Positions 35,430 through 45,772 of a stretch of DNA of 64,000 bases are shown here, piece after piece. Both the position numbers and the translations under genes were made by a program. Every line of letters starts with the position of its first letter. Within the stretch, counting starts at the first letter, position 1. A model generated the notes under the pieces. It ran no database searches, was not told the DNA's origin, and saw nothing but the letters and a program-made list of their open reading frames with translations. Origin of the DNA: Tardiphaga sp. 709 (lineage in GTDB: Bacteria; Pseudomonadota; Alphaproteobacteria; Rhizobiales; Xanthobacteraceae); contig NZ_CP135529.1 in the NCBI RefSeq assembly GCF_032401055.1, positions 2,974,501 through 3,038,500 on the forward strand, read 5' to 3'.

Positions 35430-35451
35430 GCCTATCTATCGCTTGGTAGGC
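35430..35451. promoter_or_regulatory. Operator-like site 2 for the TetR regulator
   Basis: The core cctatctatcgcttggtagg at 35431-35450 has imperfect arms gcctatc and ggtaggc. It is 53 bases from site 1 in the same orientation, about five helical turns, and about 30 bases before the TetR start codon. Both genes of the divergent pair could be controlled from these sites. Confidence 0.65.
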
Positions 35452-35479
35452 TGCAGACACGGGGTTGTGAGACCGGGAC

Positions 35480-36043
35480 ATGAGTTCGAATTCCAGGGAA
35501 GCCATTCTGGCGGCAGCCAAGCTGACCGCGCAGGCCCATGGCTACAGCGGCCTGAATTTCCGCGATCTCGCGGCAGAGGTCGGCATCAAGGCCGCGAGCA
35601 TCTACCACCACTTCCCGAGCAAGGCCGATCTCGGCGCCGCCGTCGCCAAGCGCTATTGGGAGGACTCGGCCGCCTATCTGGAGGCGCTGCTGGCCGAGTC
35701 CACCGATCCGGCCGCGTGCCTGCGCCAATATCCCGGCACGTTCCGCAAGGCGCTGGAGAGCGGCAACCGCATGTGCCTGTGCAGCTTCATGGCCGCCGAA
35801 TATGACGACCTGCCTGAGCCGGTGAAGAAAGAGATCCAGACCTTCACCGATATCAATGTGGCATGGCTGAGCAAGGTTCTCGTCGCTGTGACCGCCGCGA
35901 GCCCTGAGAAGAGCGAATCGCGTGCGCGCGCCATCTTCGCTGCCATCACCGGCGCCCAGCTGATGGCAAGAAGCCGCGCGGATGTCTCGCTCTATGACGC
36001 GCTCATCGAGAGCTATCGCGTCGCGGGGCTCCTGCCGGCATAG
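35480..36043 (+). CDS. TetR/AcrR family transcriptional regulator
   Basis: A 187-residue regulator. The N-terminal helix-turn-helix is seen in REAILAAAKLTAQAHGYSGL then FRDLAAEVGIKAASIYHHFP and SKADLGAAVAKRYW, the canonical TetR DNA-binding domain (about residues 5-55). The C-terminal ligand domain contains NRMCLCSFMAAEYDDLP, with two Cys that might sense electrophiles (speculative). It is divergent from the GST gene, with two matching palindromic sites between them, so it probably represses GST and itself. There is only a weak Shine-Dalgarno before the ATG. Confidence 0.93.
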   Translation: MSSNSREAILAAAKLTAQAHGYSGLNFRDLAAEVGIKAASIYHHFPSKADLGAAVAKRYWEDSAAYLEALLAESTDPAACLRQYPGTFRKALESGNRMCLCSFMAAEYDDLPEPVKKEIQTFTDINVAWLSKVLVAVTAASPEKSESRARAIFAAITGAQLMARSRADVSLYDALIESYRVAGLLPA

Positions 36044-36045
36044 AC

Positions 36046-36633
36046 CTACTGGCAGAGCGCCTGGGTGACATAATTTTCCGTCTTGCAGTCACCCGGCTCC
36101 GGCGCGCGGCCGGGGATCATGGCCCTTGGCGAGCAGCTTTGCGCTGCGTCGGTGTCGAGGCTCTTGCCGTCCTTGAAGCCCTTGCTCTGACATAGTTTGT
36201 CCGAGGCCACCTTGCAGTCGGGTGCGCCATTGGCAGCGACCGGACAAACCACCCTTCCCTTCACCACCGTGTTCAGCTTGGTCAGGCTGTCGGTGCCGAG
36301 CGACGGCATCGCGGGGAGCGACGGCAGCAGCGAGGTGGAATTCTTGAACAGCTTGCCGATCTCGTTGAACAGGCCGGGATTCTCGGGCGCCGGGGGCGGT
36401 GACGGCGGCGGCGCCTGTTCAGCCATCGGCGCCGGCGCGAAAGCCGCGGCAGGCGGGGGTGGCGCCGAGGGAGCCGGGACAACCTGAATCGTGATCGACT
36501 TCTGCGGCATCGGTTGCTGCTGCATGGCCTGCGACCAGGCACACACGGTGGCTGCGCCGACGGCCAGCGCCGCGATCGCAGCGACGACGCAGTTGCGGGT
36601 TACCGGAGCAAACAGACAGGTCAAATTGAACAT
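36046..36633 (-). CDS. Proline-rich exported protein of unknown function
   Basis: A 195-residue protein. The ATG at 36631-36633 gives a signal-like segment (NCVVAAIAALAVGAATVCAW); the longer open frame upstream is Ser/Cys/Arg-rich and overlaps the YqaA-type gene, so it is rejected. The central part is a Pro/Ala-rich linker, and the C-terminal ~85 residues contain six Cys (GRVVCPVAANGAPDCKVASD, KLCQSKGFKDGKSLD, QSCSPRAM, GDCKTENYVTQALCQ). This suggests a disulfide-stabilised periplasmic domain. It lies two bases from the stop of the convergent TetR gene. Confidence 0.72.
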   Translation of the reverse strand: MFNLTCLFAPVTRNCVVAAIAALAVGAATVCAWSQAMQQQPMPQKSITIQVVPAPSAPPPPAAAFAPAPMAEQAPPPSPPPAPENPGLFNEIGKLFKNSTSLLPSLPAMPSLGTDSLTKLNTVVKGRVVCPVAANGAPDCKVASDKLCQSKGFKDGKSLDTDAAQSCSPRAMIPGRAPEPGDCKTENYVTQALCQ

Positions 36634-36679
36634 GATGCGAAATGTATCCCGGCACCTGTGCCGGGGGAAGCATCCAGAT

Positions 36680-37261
36680 CTAGAACAGCCGGAATGCGAT
36701 GATGAAGCCGAGCACCAGAACGCCGACGCCCAGCGCAACCCACAGACCCAGACGCTTCTCGATGGTCTCGCGAATCCACACGCCGTACCGGTTGAGCAGG
36801 ATGGCGACGACATAGAAGCGCACGCCGCGGGCAACCACCGACAGCGCGATAAACATCCAGATATTATAGTTGGCGAAGCCTGACGTGATGGTGACAAGCT
36901 TGTAGGGGATCGGCGTCAGCCCCTTCAGCAGGATGATCCATGCGCCATATTCGGCATAGCCGGCGCGGAATGCCTCGACCTTGTCGCCATAGCCATAGAA
37001 ATGAATGACCCATTGGCCGACGGAGTCATAAAGCACCGCGCCGATGAGATATCCCACCACGCCGCCAAGCACTGAGGTGATGGTGCAAATGCCCGCATAG
37101 AGCCAGGCCTTTTGCGGCCGGGCCAGCGCCATCGGAATCAGCATCACATCCGGCGGCACCGGAAAGAACGAACTTTCCGCGAAGGACACGATGCCCAAAA
37201 TCCAGAGGGCATAGGGCTTGTGGGCGGCGTCGATACACCAGTCATACATTCGTCTGAGCAT
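36680..37261 (-). CDS. YqaA/DedA-family membrane protein
   Basis: A 193-residue protein with about five membrane helices, related to the SNARE-associated/DedA (VTT) superfamily in its YqaA form. Family signs are WILGIVSFAESSFFPVPPDV at the start, LGGVVGYLIGAVLYDSVGQ in the second helix region, and ILLKGLTPIPYKLVTITSGF, where the T-P-I-P-Y-K segment is strongly typical. DedA-superfamily proteins take part in lipid carrier flipping and membrane homeostasis; a specific role for this member is unknown. It lies upstream of the Pro-rich protein gene on the same strand. Confidence 0.88.
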   Translation of the reverse strand: MLRRMYDWCIDAAHKPYALWILGIVSFAESSFFPVPPDVMLIPMALARPQKAWLYAGICTITSVLGGVVGYLIGAVLYDSVGQWVIHFYGYGDKVEAFRAGYAEYGAWIILLKGLTPIPYKLVTITSGFANYNIWMFIALSVVARGVRFYVVAILLNRYGVWIRETIEKRLGLWVALGVGVLVLGFIIAFRLF

Positions 37262-37328
37262 GGTCCGCGATGAACCATCCTGACGCCGATTTGTCTATGG
37301 CCGGGCTGACACGCGCGAGACGAAAAGC

Positions 37329-37727
37329 TCAGCTCAACTTGCGGAGGCGACGACCTTCGAGCGCGACAATTGGCCGCCGTGCAGCGCTTTGCTCGATGGA
37401 TTTGGGCCGTTTCGGCGGTTTCGGGAGTTTTTCGGCGATACCGAGCATGTCTTCACGCCGGCTCATCTCGGCCCAGACCTGCTCAGGACGCACACCCGCG
37501 GCCGCCCACAATACAGTCAAATTGTAGAGAAGATCGGCGCTTTCGCGGATCACGGCGTCCGGTTTGCGATTGACCGCATCGATGACGACCTCGATGGCTT
37601 CTTCGGCGAGCTTCTTCGCCATCTTTTCCGGTCCCTGCTGATAAAGCCGGGCCGTTCGCGAGACCGACGGATCGAGATCCTTGGCCGCGATCACCGCCTG
37701 ATAAAGCCGGTCGAGCGAATCACTCAT
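37329..37727 (-). CDS. hisE: HisE-like phosphoribosyl-ATP pyrophosphohydrolase
   Basis: A 132-residue all-alpha NTP pyrophosphatase (MazG-like) matching HisE, which hydrolyses phosphoribosyl-ATP in histidine synthesis. Key parts are RLYQQGPEKMAKKLAEEAIE (the E-x-x-E metal site lies in K-L-A-E-E-A-I-E), RESADLLYNLTVLWAAAGVR with the second metal-binding E-x-x-D, and RREDMLGIAEK. The C-terminal 30 residues are a basic tail. No other his gene is near, so it is either an orphan hisE or a second copy; a housecleaning role is also possible. It is preceded by a terminator-like hairpin of the upstream gene. Confidence 0.82.
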   Translation of the reverse strand: MSDSLDRLYQAVIAAKDLDPSVSRTARLYQQGPEKMAKKLAEEAIEVVIDAVNRKPDAVIRESADLLYNLTVLWAAAGVRPEQVWAEMSRREDMLGIAEKLPKPPKRPKSIEQSAARRPIVALEGRRLRKLS

Positions 37728-37797
37728 GCAACTACACTATCTCAAAGCTGTAGCCAGCGCGTTAACGGCTGGCATTCAAGTGTCTGCAACAACGTCA

Positions 37798-37827
37798 AAA
37801 CGCCGGCCGCAAGCGCGACCGGCGTTT
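37798..37827 (-). terminator. Rho-independent terminator
   Basis: aaacgccgg (37798-37806) pairs with ccggcgttt (37819-37827), with inner cgc/gcg pairs. On the minus strand it is followed by a short T run (ttttgacgtt). It lies about 50 bases after the stop of the glycine/tyrosine-rich protein gene. Confidence 0.75.
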
Positions 37828-37877
37828 GATAGTTAAGTGACAGTTGCATGACGGAATAGGTTGTGACCGATCGCGAA

Positions 37878-38309
37878 CTACCAGGTCATACGACGCGAGT
37901 TGTCGTAACCATGGCCACCGCCATAGCCGCGATACGGCACGCCACCGTAATAGGCAGGACCGCCATCATAATAGGCTGGGCCACCGCCGTAGTATCCGTA
38001 ACCCGGGCCGTTATCGTAGTAATAGTCGCGACGGCTCTGCGTTGCAGCGATTGCGCCAATGGTACCGACGATGGCGCCAAAGGCCGCAAGGCCGGCAGCA
38101 TTGCCGCCACCGCGATAGTGGCGACGGCGCGCGCTGCTGAAATCGGTCGCGTCGCTGGTGCCGTGCGTGGCCGCGGCCTGGCTTGTGCTCTTGGCGACAG
38201 GCGCCGCGATTGCTCCGGTCGGCGCAATTGCCGAGATGGTCATGGCCGCAACGGTCGCCACGATGGCGGCGCGGCCAGTCTTATTAAACAATCCATTTCG
38301 TACGAACAT
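37878..38309 (-). CDS. Exported Gly/Tyr-rich protein
   Basis: A 143-residue protein with a signal sequence (IVATVAAMTISAIAPTGAIA), a short linker, then the segment GGGNAAGLAAFGAIVGTIGA, which is hydrophobic and Gly-rich. It ends in a Gly/Tyr/Pro-rich tail (about 100-140, e.g. NGPGYGYYGGGPAYY). The second ATG of the frame (38307-38309) is preferred because ggaggacattgag precedes it. Proteins of this shape are frequent in Bradyrhizobiaceae and have no known function; the tail looks disordered or surface-exposed. A terminator follows. Confidence 0.75.
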   Translation of the reverse strand: MFVRNGLFNKTGRAAIVATVAAMTISAIAPTGAIAAPVAKSTSQAAATHGTSDATDFSSARRRHYRGGGNAAGLAAFGAIVGTIGAIAATQSRRDYYYDNGPGYGYYGGGPAYYDGGPAYYGGVPYRGYGGGHGYDNSRRMTW

Positions 38310-38544
38310 CTCAATGTCCTCCATGGTCGTCTGGCCCTGTGGGCCTCTGTATAGCCAACCACTTCGGCCACTATGGGTTCCCCAACCCCAACGGCAGCTG
38401 AACGATCGGTGTCCAAATCGGGGCAGTCATCTCCCGTTCAGCCTTTTACGGTTAGAAACGACGCGCAAGATGTCGCACCATGGCGCCATCAATCAGACAT
38501 GCCCGGCGGGGTAACTGCCGGTCCGTCAGTCGTTAAGTATCTTG

Positions 38545-39618
38545 ATGCCCAGAAACGCGACCAACATTTCCCGGCGGCATGTCCTCCTCTCGCTGAGTGC
38601 GCTGGGCTCCGTCGCTTTTTGCGCATCATCGGGACAGGCCGCCGCTGACGACAAGACGCCTGACGACAAAACACCGACCAATATCCAGTTTGCGCTCGAT
38701 CGTGCAGTCGATGCGATTGCCGCACCCTTCGTGCTGGCCGATGCCCGCGGCCTGTACCGGGGCGAAAACCTGAATGTGACCACCACCGTAGCCGCGGGAT
38801 CGAAGGAGGCCATCGCGCGGGTCGCCTCCGGTGCCAGTGACATGGCGCTGGCCGATCTCAACGCGTTGATCCGCTATCGCGGCGATTCCGATGCCGCAAC
38901 GGTGAAAGCCGTCTTCGTGCTGCTCAATGTAGCACCCTATGCCATCGTCGCCCGCAAGAGCCGCGGCGTGATCTCGCTCGGTAGCCTTGAAGGAAAAGTG
39001 CTTGGGGTCGCTGACCGCGATCTCGCGATCCGGCTGTGGCCGGCGCTGGCCAAACGAAACAACATCAAGCTCGCTGCCGTGAAGCAGGAGAGGATCAGCG
39101 CCGCGGTGCGCGAACCGATGCTCTCGGCCGGTCAGGTCGATGCGGTCACCGGCTTCTCCTATCTTTCGGCGGTCAACCTGCGCGACCGCGGCGTCCCCGC
39201 CGATGACCTGGCAGTGTTTCGTTTCGCCGAGTTCGGCTCCGCCGCCTATGGCCTCGCGCTGATCGTCAATCCGAAATTCGCTGCCGCCAGACCCGAGGCC
39301 GTGAAAGCATTCATTCGTGCCGTCACCGCCGGGACGCAGTTGGCGATCCAGGACCCGGCCAAGGCGATCACCGACGTCATGACCCAGATGGAGAATGGTT
39401 CGCGCGAGCTCGAACTGACGCGGCTCCACATTGCCATTACCGACAATATCCTGACCGACGACGTCCGCCGCGACGGGCTGGGTGGCATCGACGCCGCCCG
39501 CTTTGAGGCGTCACTCAACGAGATCGCCGAAGATTTTACCTTCAAGAAGCGCCCCTCAGCCGCAGACATCTTCGATGACAGCTTCCTGCCGGGCTCGGTC
39601 GGCCGCAAGATGAACTGA
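38545..39618 (+). CDS. ABC-type NMT1/SsuA-like substrate-binding protein
   Basis: A 357-residue periplasmic binding protein with a twin-arginine-like signal (SRRHVLLSLSALGSVAFC). The family is supported by FALDRAVDAIAAPFVLADAR and GLYRGENLNVTT, then VASGASDMALADLNALIRYR and LEGKVLGVADRDLAIRLWPA, as in NMT1/THI5 and SsuA/TauA proteins. It probably binds a pyrimidine, sulfonate or nitrate-like ligand; the identity is unknown. A TTG lies one codon before the ATG used here. No permease or ATPase gene is adjacent, so its transporter must be encoded elsewhere. Confidence 0.85.
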   Translation: MPRNATNISRRHVLLSLSALGSVAFCASSGQAAADDKTPDDKTPTNIQFALDRAVDAIAAPFVLADARGLYRGENLNVTTTVAAGSKEAIARVASGASDMALADLNALIRYRGDSDAATVKAVFVLLNVAPYAIVARKSRGVISLGSLEGKVLGVADRDLAIRLWPALAKRNNIKLAAVKQERISAAVREPMLSAGQVDAVTGFSYLSAVNLRDRGVPADDLAVFRFAEFGSAAYGLALIVNPKFAAARPEAVKAFIRAVTAGTQLAIQDPAKAITDVMTQMENGSRELELTRLHIAITDNILTDDVRRDGLGGIDAARFEASLNEIAEDFTFKKRPSAADIFDDSFLPGSVGRKMN

Positions 39619-39723
39619 AGAAGTTCAACTGAACAACTTTTCCCGAAGCTGTATTCGGCTGCCATCCCCGCCTAGACTACGCGCAATCGGTTATCCCGTT
39701 CGCGCTGCGCTGAGTGACCTCCC

Positions 39724-41520
<1,797 letters not shown>

Positions 41521-41759
41521 TCCTTTGGAGAAGTGACGACTTGGGGAAGTGAAGGCTTTGGGAGAACGGCCGAAATTTGGCCCCTTTCATCACCGATTTA
41601 ACCCGCTCGCCACTGTTCTGATGCTCCCGGCCGGTATAGGTTTGCTTCTGTCACCGCGTGACGCCAAACCGACCTGAGAGCCCCGAACCTCAAATCCAAG
41701 AATTGCTGCGCGCGGTGTCACGGCACTGCAGGCGGGCCGCAAAGGACCGGAATCGGATA

Positions 41760-43244
41760 GTGCAGTTTCACTTCGCATCGCGCCGCCTGCTATCACTTAA
41801 CTGGTTCGTTCTCGCCGCGACACTTGCGTTCGGCGTGGCCGCGCCTCGCGCTGCGAGCGCTGAAGCGCTGCTTGTCGTCGAAGCCGATACCGGCAAGGTG
41901 CTGCAGGCCGAAAACGCGACCTATCCGTGGTACCCCGCCTCCGTCACCAAGCTGATGACGACCTATGTCACGCTGCAGGCGGTGAAGCAGGGACGCATCA
42001 GCCTCGATACGGTGGTCACGGTGTCGCCGATCGCCGCGGCACAGTCGCCATCGAAGATGGGATTCAACGCCGGCACGCAGGTCACCATCGACAACGCATT
42101 GAAGATGATGATGGTGAAGTCGGCCAACGACATGGCCGTCGTGCTCGCTGAAGGCGTTGGCGGTTCTGTCGACGGTTTCTCGGCAATGATGAATGCCACC
42201 GCGCAGAAGCTCGGCATGACGCAGACCAACTACGTCAACCCGAACGGCCTGCCGGCCGATGGTCAGGTCACCTCGGCGCGTGATCTTGCAATCCTCGCCC
42301 GCGCGATCATCCATGACCTGCCGGAATATGAATATTTCGTCCACATTCCCGCGATCAAATTCGGCCGCCGCATCACCCCGAACTTCAACAAGCTGATCGG
42401 CCGCTATCCCGGCGCCGACGGCATGAAGACCGGTTTCATCTGCGCCTCCGGCTACAATCTCGTCGCCACCGCCACCCGCGGCAACAAGCGGCTGATCGCC
42501 GTGGTGCTCGGTGCCTCGTCCGGCCAGGCCCGCGCCGTCAAGGCCGCGCAGCTGCTGGAGCGCGGCTTCAACAATGGCGCCGGCGGCCTCACCTGGCTGC
42601 GACCGGCGCTCGGCACCGTGGACGCGCTCGCGCCGATCGACGCCGCGCCTCCGAACCTCCGCGACGAAATGTGCGGACCGAAGCGCAAGCGCCCGGCCAG
42701 CGATGCCGATGACGAAGTCGTCGCCAGCAACGAAGCCGGCAGCCAGGCCATGTCGTTCTTCACCGCCGGCCTGCAGCCGCCGACGCTGCGCCCGGTCGAC
42801 ATGATCGCCGCAGCCGCCGCGCCGGTCGAACCGGTGATCGTCTATACCGGACCGAAGAAGGTGGGGGCCGACCTGATCGCCGCCAATGCGGTGGAAGAAG
42901 CCCGGCAGACGCCGAAGCCCAAAGGCAAGAAGGGCACCAAGACCGCTGCCAAGAAGCCTGACGCGGCAGCCGACACCAAGGACGCCAAAACCGCAGCATC
43001 GGCCGAGGCGAAACCAGCCGCCAAGCCTGCGGCCAAACCCGCCGCGTCCAAACAGGCAGCAGTCAAGCCCGATGCAGCCGCGCCAAAGCCGGCAGCGGCA
43101 GCCAAACCTGCAGCCGGCAAGCCTGCCACGGCAGCCACCACCGCTCCGGCCGCAACGCCGGCCAAGCCGAAGGCAGCGGCCAAACCCGCACCGAAGGCTA
43201 CCACCGGCGAAGCCAAGCCGGCTGCGGCAGCTCCGCGCACTTAG
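41760..43244 (+). CDS. D-alanyl-D-alanine carboxypeptidase (class A, low-MW PBP) with basic tail
   Basis: A 494-residue exported serine peptidase. The GTG at 41760 is preferred because it opens a good signal peptide (NWFVLAATLAFGVAAPRAASA); an in-frame GTG at 41658 gives 34 extra residues. The penicillin-binding motifs are S-x-x-K as SVTK at 61-64, S-x-N as SAN at 121-123 and KTG at 223-225, as in DacA-like peptidoglycan trimming enzymes. The usual DacA C-terminal domain and amphipathic anchor are not evident. Instead, the last ~120 residues are an Ala/Lys/Pro tail of histone H1-like composition, probably disordered and able to bind polyanions. Confidence 0.88.
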   Translation: MQFHFASRRLLSLNWFVLAATLAFGVAAPRAASAEALLVVEADTGKVLQAENATYPWYPASVTKLMTTYVTLQAVKQGRISLDTVVTVSPIAAAQSPSKMGFNAGTQVTIDNALKMMMVKSANDMAVVLAEGVGGSVDGFSAMMNATAQKLGMTQTNYVNPNGLPADGQVTSARDLAILARAIIHDLPEYEYFVHIPAIKFGRRITPNFNKLIGRYPGADGMKTGFICASGYNLVATATRGNKRLIAVVLGASSGQARAVKAAQLLERGFNNGAGGLTWLRPALGTVDALAPIDAAPPNLRDEMCGPKRKRPASDADDEVVASNEAGSQAMSFFTAGLQPPTLRPVDMIAAAAAPVEPVIVYTGPKKVGADLIAANAVEEARQTPKPKGKKGTKTAAKKPDAAADTKDAKTAASAEAKPAAKPAAKPAASKQAAVKPDAAAPKPAAAAKPAAGKPATAATTAPAATPAKPKAAAKPAPKATTGEAKPAAAAPRT

Positions 43245-43379
43245 ACCTTCGTCGACAAGGCTCAACTATCATCGTTAACGCAGCCGGTTTCCGGCCGCGT
43301 CATGTTGCGCCGCGCCTTGCTATCAAGGGCAGCTTTGCTCAATACTTCGACGAAATAATCAAATCGAGGGGGAAGTGTC

Positions 43380-45068
43380 ATGGAGCGTATCTGGCTCAAA
43401 CAATATCCGGCAGGCGTGCCAGCCGACATCGACGTCAGCCTGTATCCGTCGCTGGTCGATCTGCTCGAAGAGAGCTTTGCCAAATTCCGCGATCGCAAAG
43501 CCTTCATCTGCATGGACAAGTCGATCACCTATCGTGAGCTCGACGAAATGTCCCTGGCGCTCGGCGCCTATCTGCAGAGCAAGGGCCTCGCCAAGGGTGC
43601 CCGCGTCGCGCTGATGATGCCGAACGTGCTGCAATATCCGATCGCCACCTCCGCGGTGCTGCGCGCCGGCTATGCCGTGGTCAACGTCAACCCGCTCTAC
43701 ACCCCGCGCGAGCTCGAACATCAGCTCAAGGATTCCGGTGCCGAAGCCATCATCGTGCTGGAGAACTTCGCCTCCACGGTGCAGCAGGTGATCGCCAAGA
43801 CCAATGTGAAACACGTCATCCTTGGCAGCATGGGCGACATGCTCGGCTTCAAGGGGGTGATCGTCAATCTCGTGGTCCGCCGCGTAAAGAAGATGGTGCC
43901 GGCTTACGAATTGCCGGGCGCCGTCTGGTTCAACGATGCAGTCTCCGCCGGCCGCAGCATGAAGATGAAGAAGCCGGTGCTCGGACCCGACGACGTCGCG
44001 TTCCTGCAATACACCGGCGGCACCACCGGCGTTTCCAAGGGCGCGACGCTGCGCCATCGCAACATCCTGGCCAATGTGCTGCAGAACGATGCCTGGCTGC
44101 AGCCGGCGCTGCGCAAGCCGCCGCATGTGGACCAGCTCTTCATCGTCTGCGCGCTGCCGCTGTATCATATCTTCGCGCTGACGGCCTGCTTCCTGCTGGC
44201 CGTGCGCGCCGGCGGCGTCAACCTCCTGATCCCGAACCCGCGCGACATGCCGGGCTTCGTGAAGGAGCTGATGAAGTATCAGGTCAACAGCTTCCCGGCC
44301 GTCAACACGCTCTATAACGGCCTGCTGAATACGCCCGGTTTCGACCAGGTGGATTTCTCCAAGCTGAAGATTTCCAACGGCGGCGGCATGGCGGTACAGA
44401 AGGCGGTGGCCGAACGGTGGCTGAAGACGACCGGCTGCTTCGTCGCCGAAGGCTATGGCCTGTCGGAAACCTCGCCGACGCTGACCTGTAATCCGGCCGA
44501 CGTCGATCAGTTCAACGGCTCGATCGGCGTGCCGGTGCCATCGACCTACATCTCGATCCGCGACGACGACGGCAACGAAGTCCCGCTCGGCGAGCCCGGC
44601 GAGATTTGCGCCAAAGGTCCGCAGATCATGTCGGGCTACTGGAACCGGCCGGACGAGACCGCCAAGGTGATGACCGCGGACGGCTTCTTCCGCACCGGCG
44701 ACATCGGCATCATGAGCCCCGACGGCTTCACCAAGATCGTGGATCGCAAGAAGGACATGGTGCTGGTCTCGGGCTTCAACGTCTATCCGAACGAGGTCGA
44801 GGACGTCATCGCCAGCCATCCCGGCGTGCTGGAATGCGCCGTGATCGGCGTGCCCGATCCGAAGACCACCGAGGCGGTGAAGGCCTTCGTCGTCAAGAAG
44901 GACCCGAACGTCACCGCCGAGGACATCATCAAGTTCTGCGGCACCCAGCTCACCAATTACAAGGTGCCGAAACAGATCGAATTCCGCACCGCTCTGCCGA
45001 AGACCAATGTCGGCAAGATCCTGCGCCGCGAACTCCGCGACGAGAAGAAGCAGGCCTCAGCGGCCTGA
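43380..45068 (+). CDS. fadD: Long-chain fatty acid--CoA ligase
   Basis: A 562-residue adenylate-forming enzyme. The phosphate-binding motif is YTGGTTGVSKGA at 211-222. VAEGYGLSETSPTLTCNP follows, then FFRTGDIGIMSPDGF for ATP binding and the hinge DRKKDMVLVSGFNVYPNEVE. The C-terminal Lys is in PKTNVGKILRRELRD. The sequence around LPLYHIFALTACFLL matches FadD-type long-chain enzymes. The Shine-Dalgarno gaggggga precedes the ATG. It activates fatty acids for beta-oxidation or lipid synthesis. It is single, followed 41 bases later by the DUF924 gene on the same strand. Confidence 0.93.
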   Translation: MERIWLKQYPAGVPADIDVSLYPSLVDLLEESFAKFRDRKAFICMDKSITYRELDEMSLALGAYLQSKGLAKGARVALMMPNVLQYPIATSAVLRAGYAVVNVNPLYTPRELEHQLKDSGAEAIIVLENFASTVQQVIAKTNVKHVILGSMGDMLGFKGVIVNLVVRRVKKMVPAYELPGAVWFNDAVSAGRSMKMKKPVLGPDDVAFLQYTGGTTGVSKGATLRHRNILANVLQNDAWLQPALRKPPHVDQLFIVCALPLYHIFALTACFLLAVRAGGVNLLIPNPRDMPGFVKELMKYQVNSFPAVNTLYNGLLNTPGFDQVDFSKLKISNGGGMAVQKAVAERWLKTTGCFVAEGYGLSETSPTLTCNPADVDQFNGSIGVPVPSTYISIRDDDGNEVPLGEPGEICAKGPQIMSGYWNRPDETAKVMTADGFFRTGDIGIMSPDGFTKIVDRKKDMVLVSGFNVYPNEVEDVIASHPGVLECAVIGVPDPKTTEAVKAFVVKKDPNVTAEDIIKFCGTQLTNYKVPKQIEFRTALPKTNVGKILRRELRDEKKQASAA

Positions 45069-45109
45069 CACACTGCTATAGGGTGGGCCCGCTTTCGCAT
45101 GGCCCCCCT

Positions 45110-45667
45110 ATGGACTTCAGCATGACTGCAACGACTCCCGCCGACATCATCGCCTTCTGGACAGACGCCGGCTGGGAGCGCTGGTACGCCAAGAACGACG
45201 ATTTCGATGCCGAGATCACCCGCCGCTTTCGCGCGCTTTGGGATGACGCCGTCGCCGGCAGCCTTGCATCCTGGGAAGCAAGTGACGACGGCACGCTCGC
45301 GCTGATCCTCGTGCTCGACCAGTTTCCCCGCAACATGTTCCGCAACGACGCGCGGGCCTTTTCCAGCGATCGCCTCGCTTGCGACCTCACGATCAGGGCC
45401 GTCGCACGCGGCGTCGATCAGCGCGTCGACCAGCAGATGCAGCAGTTCGTCTATATGCCGCTGATGCATTCGGAAGACCTCGCCGATCAGGAGCGCTGCT
45501 GCGCGCTGTTTCGCGCCACCGGCGAGACCGACAATCTGAAATATGCCGACGAGCACGCCGACATCATCCGGCGCTTCGGCCGTTTCCCCCACCGTAACCG
45601 GGTGCTGGGGCGCAGCACCACTGCGGAGGAGCAGGCGTTTCTGGATGCCGGCGGCTTCGGCGGGTGA
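45110..45667 (+). CDS. DUF924 family protein
   Basis: A 185-residue cytoplasmic protein. Its sequence matches the DUF924 family, an alpha-helical TPR-like fold: IIAFWTDAGWERWYAKNDDF at the start, then ALILVLDQFPRNMFRNDARA and QQFVYMPLMHSEDLADQERC, ending in HRNRVLGRSTTAEEQAFLDA. Function is unknown. A second in-frame ATG lies four codons downstream (45122); the first is used here. It probably shares a transcript with the acyl-CoA synthetase upstream. Confidence 0.88.
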   Translation: MDFSMTATTPADIIAFWTDAGWERWYAKNDDFDAEITRRFRALWDDAVAGSLASWEASDDGTLALILVLDQFPRNMFRNDARAFSSDRLACDLTIRAVARGVDQRVDQQMQQFVYMPLMHSEDLADQERCCALFRATGETDNLKYADEHADIIRRFGRFPHRNRVLGRSTTAEEQAFLDAGGFGG

Positions 45668-45772
45668 CGTCATCATGGCGCGCAGCAGGCCAAGTTTTGC
45701 GCAGCACATAATATTGCCCGCGTCATGCAGCCGGTCTAAACACACTCACCCGCATTTCAGGAGAGATCGACG

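Noticed and set aside
41793-44819. Two long minus-strand open frames opposite the carboxypeptidase and fadD genes
   Set aside because: They mirror conserved genes on the other strand. Arg/Gly/His-rich composition without motifs marks them as shadows.
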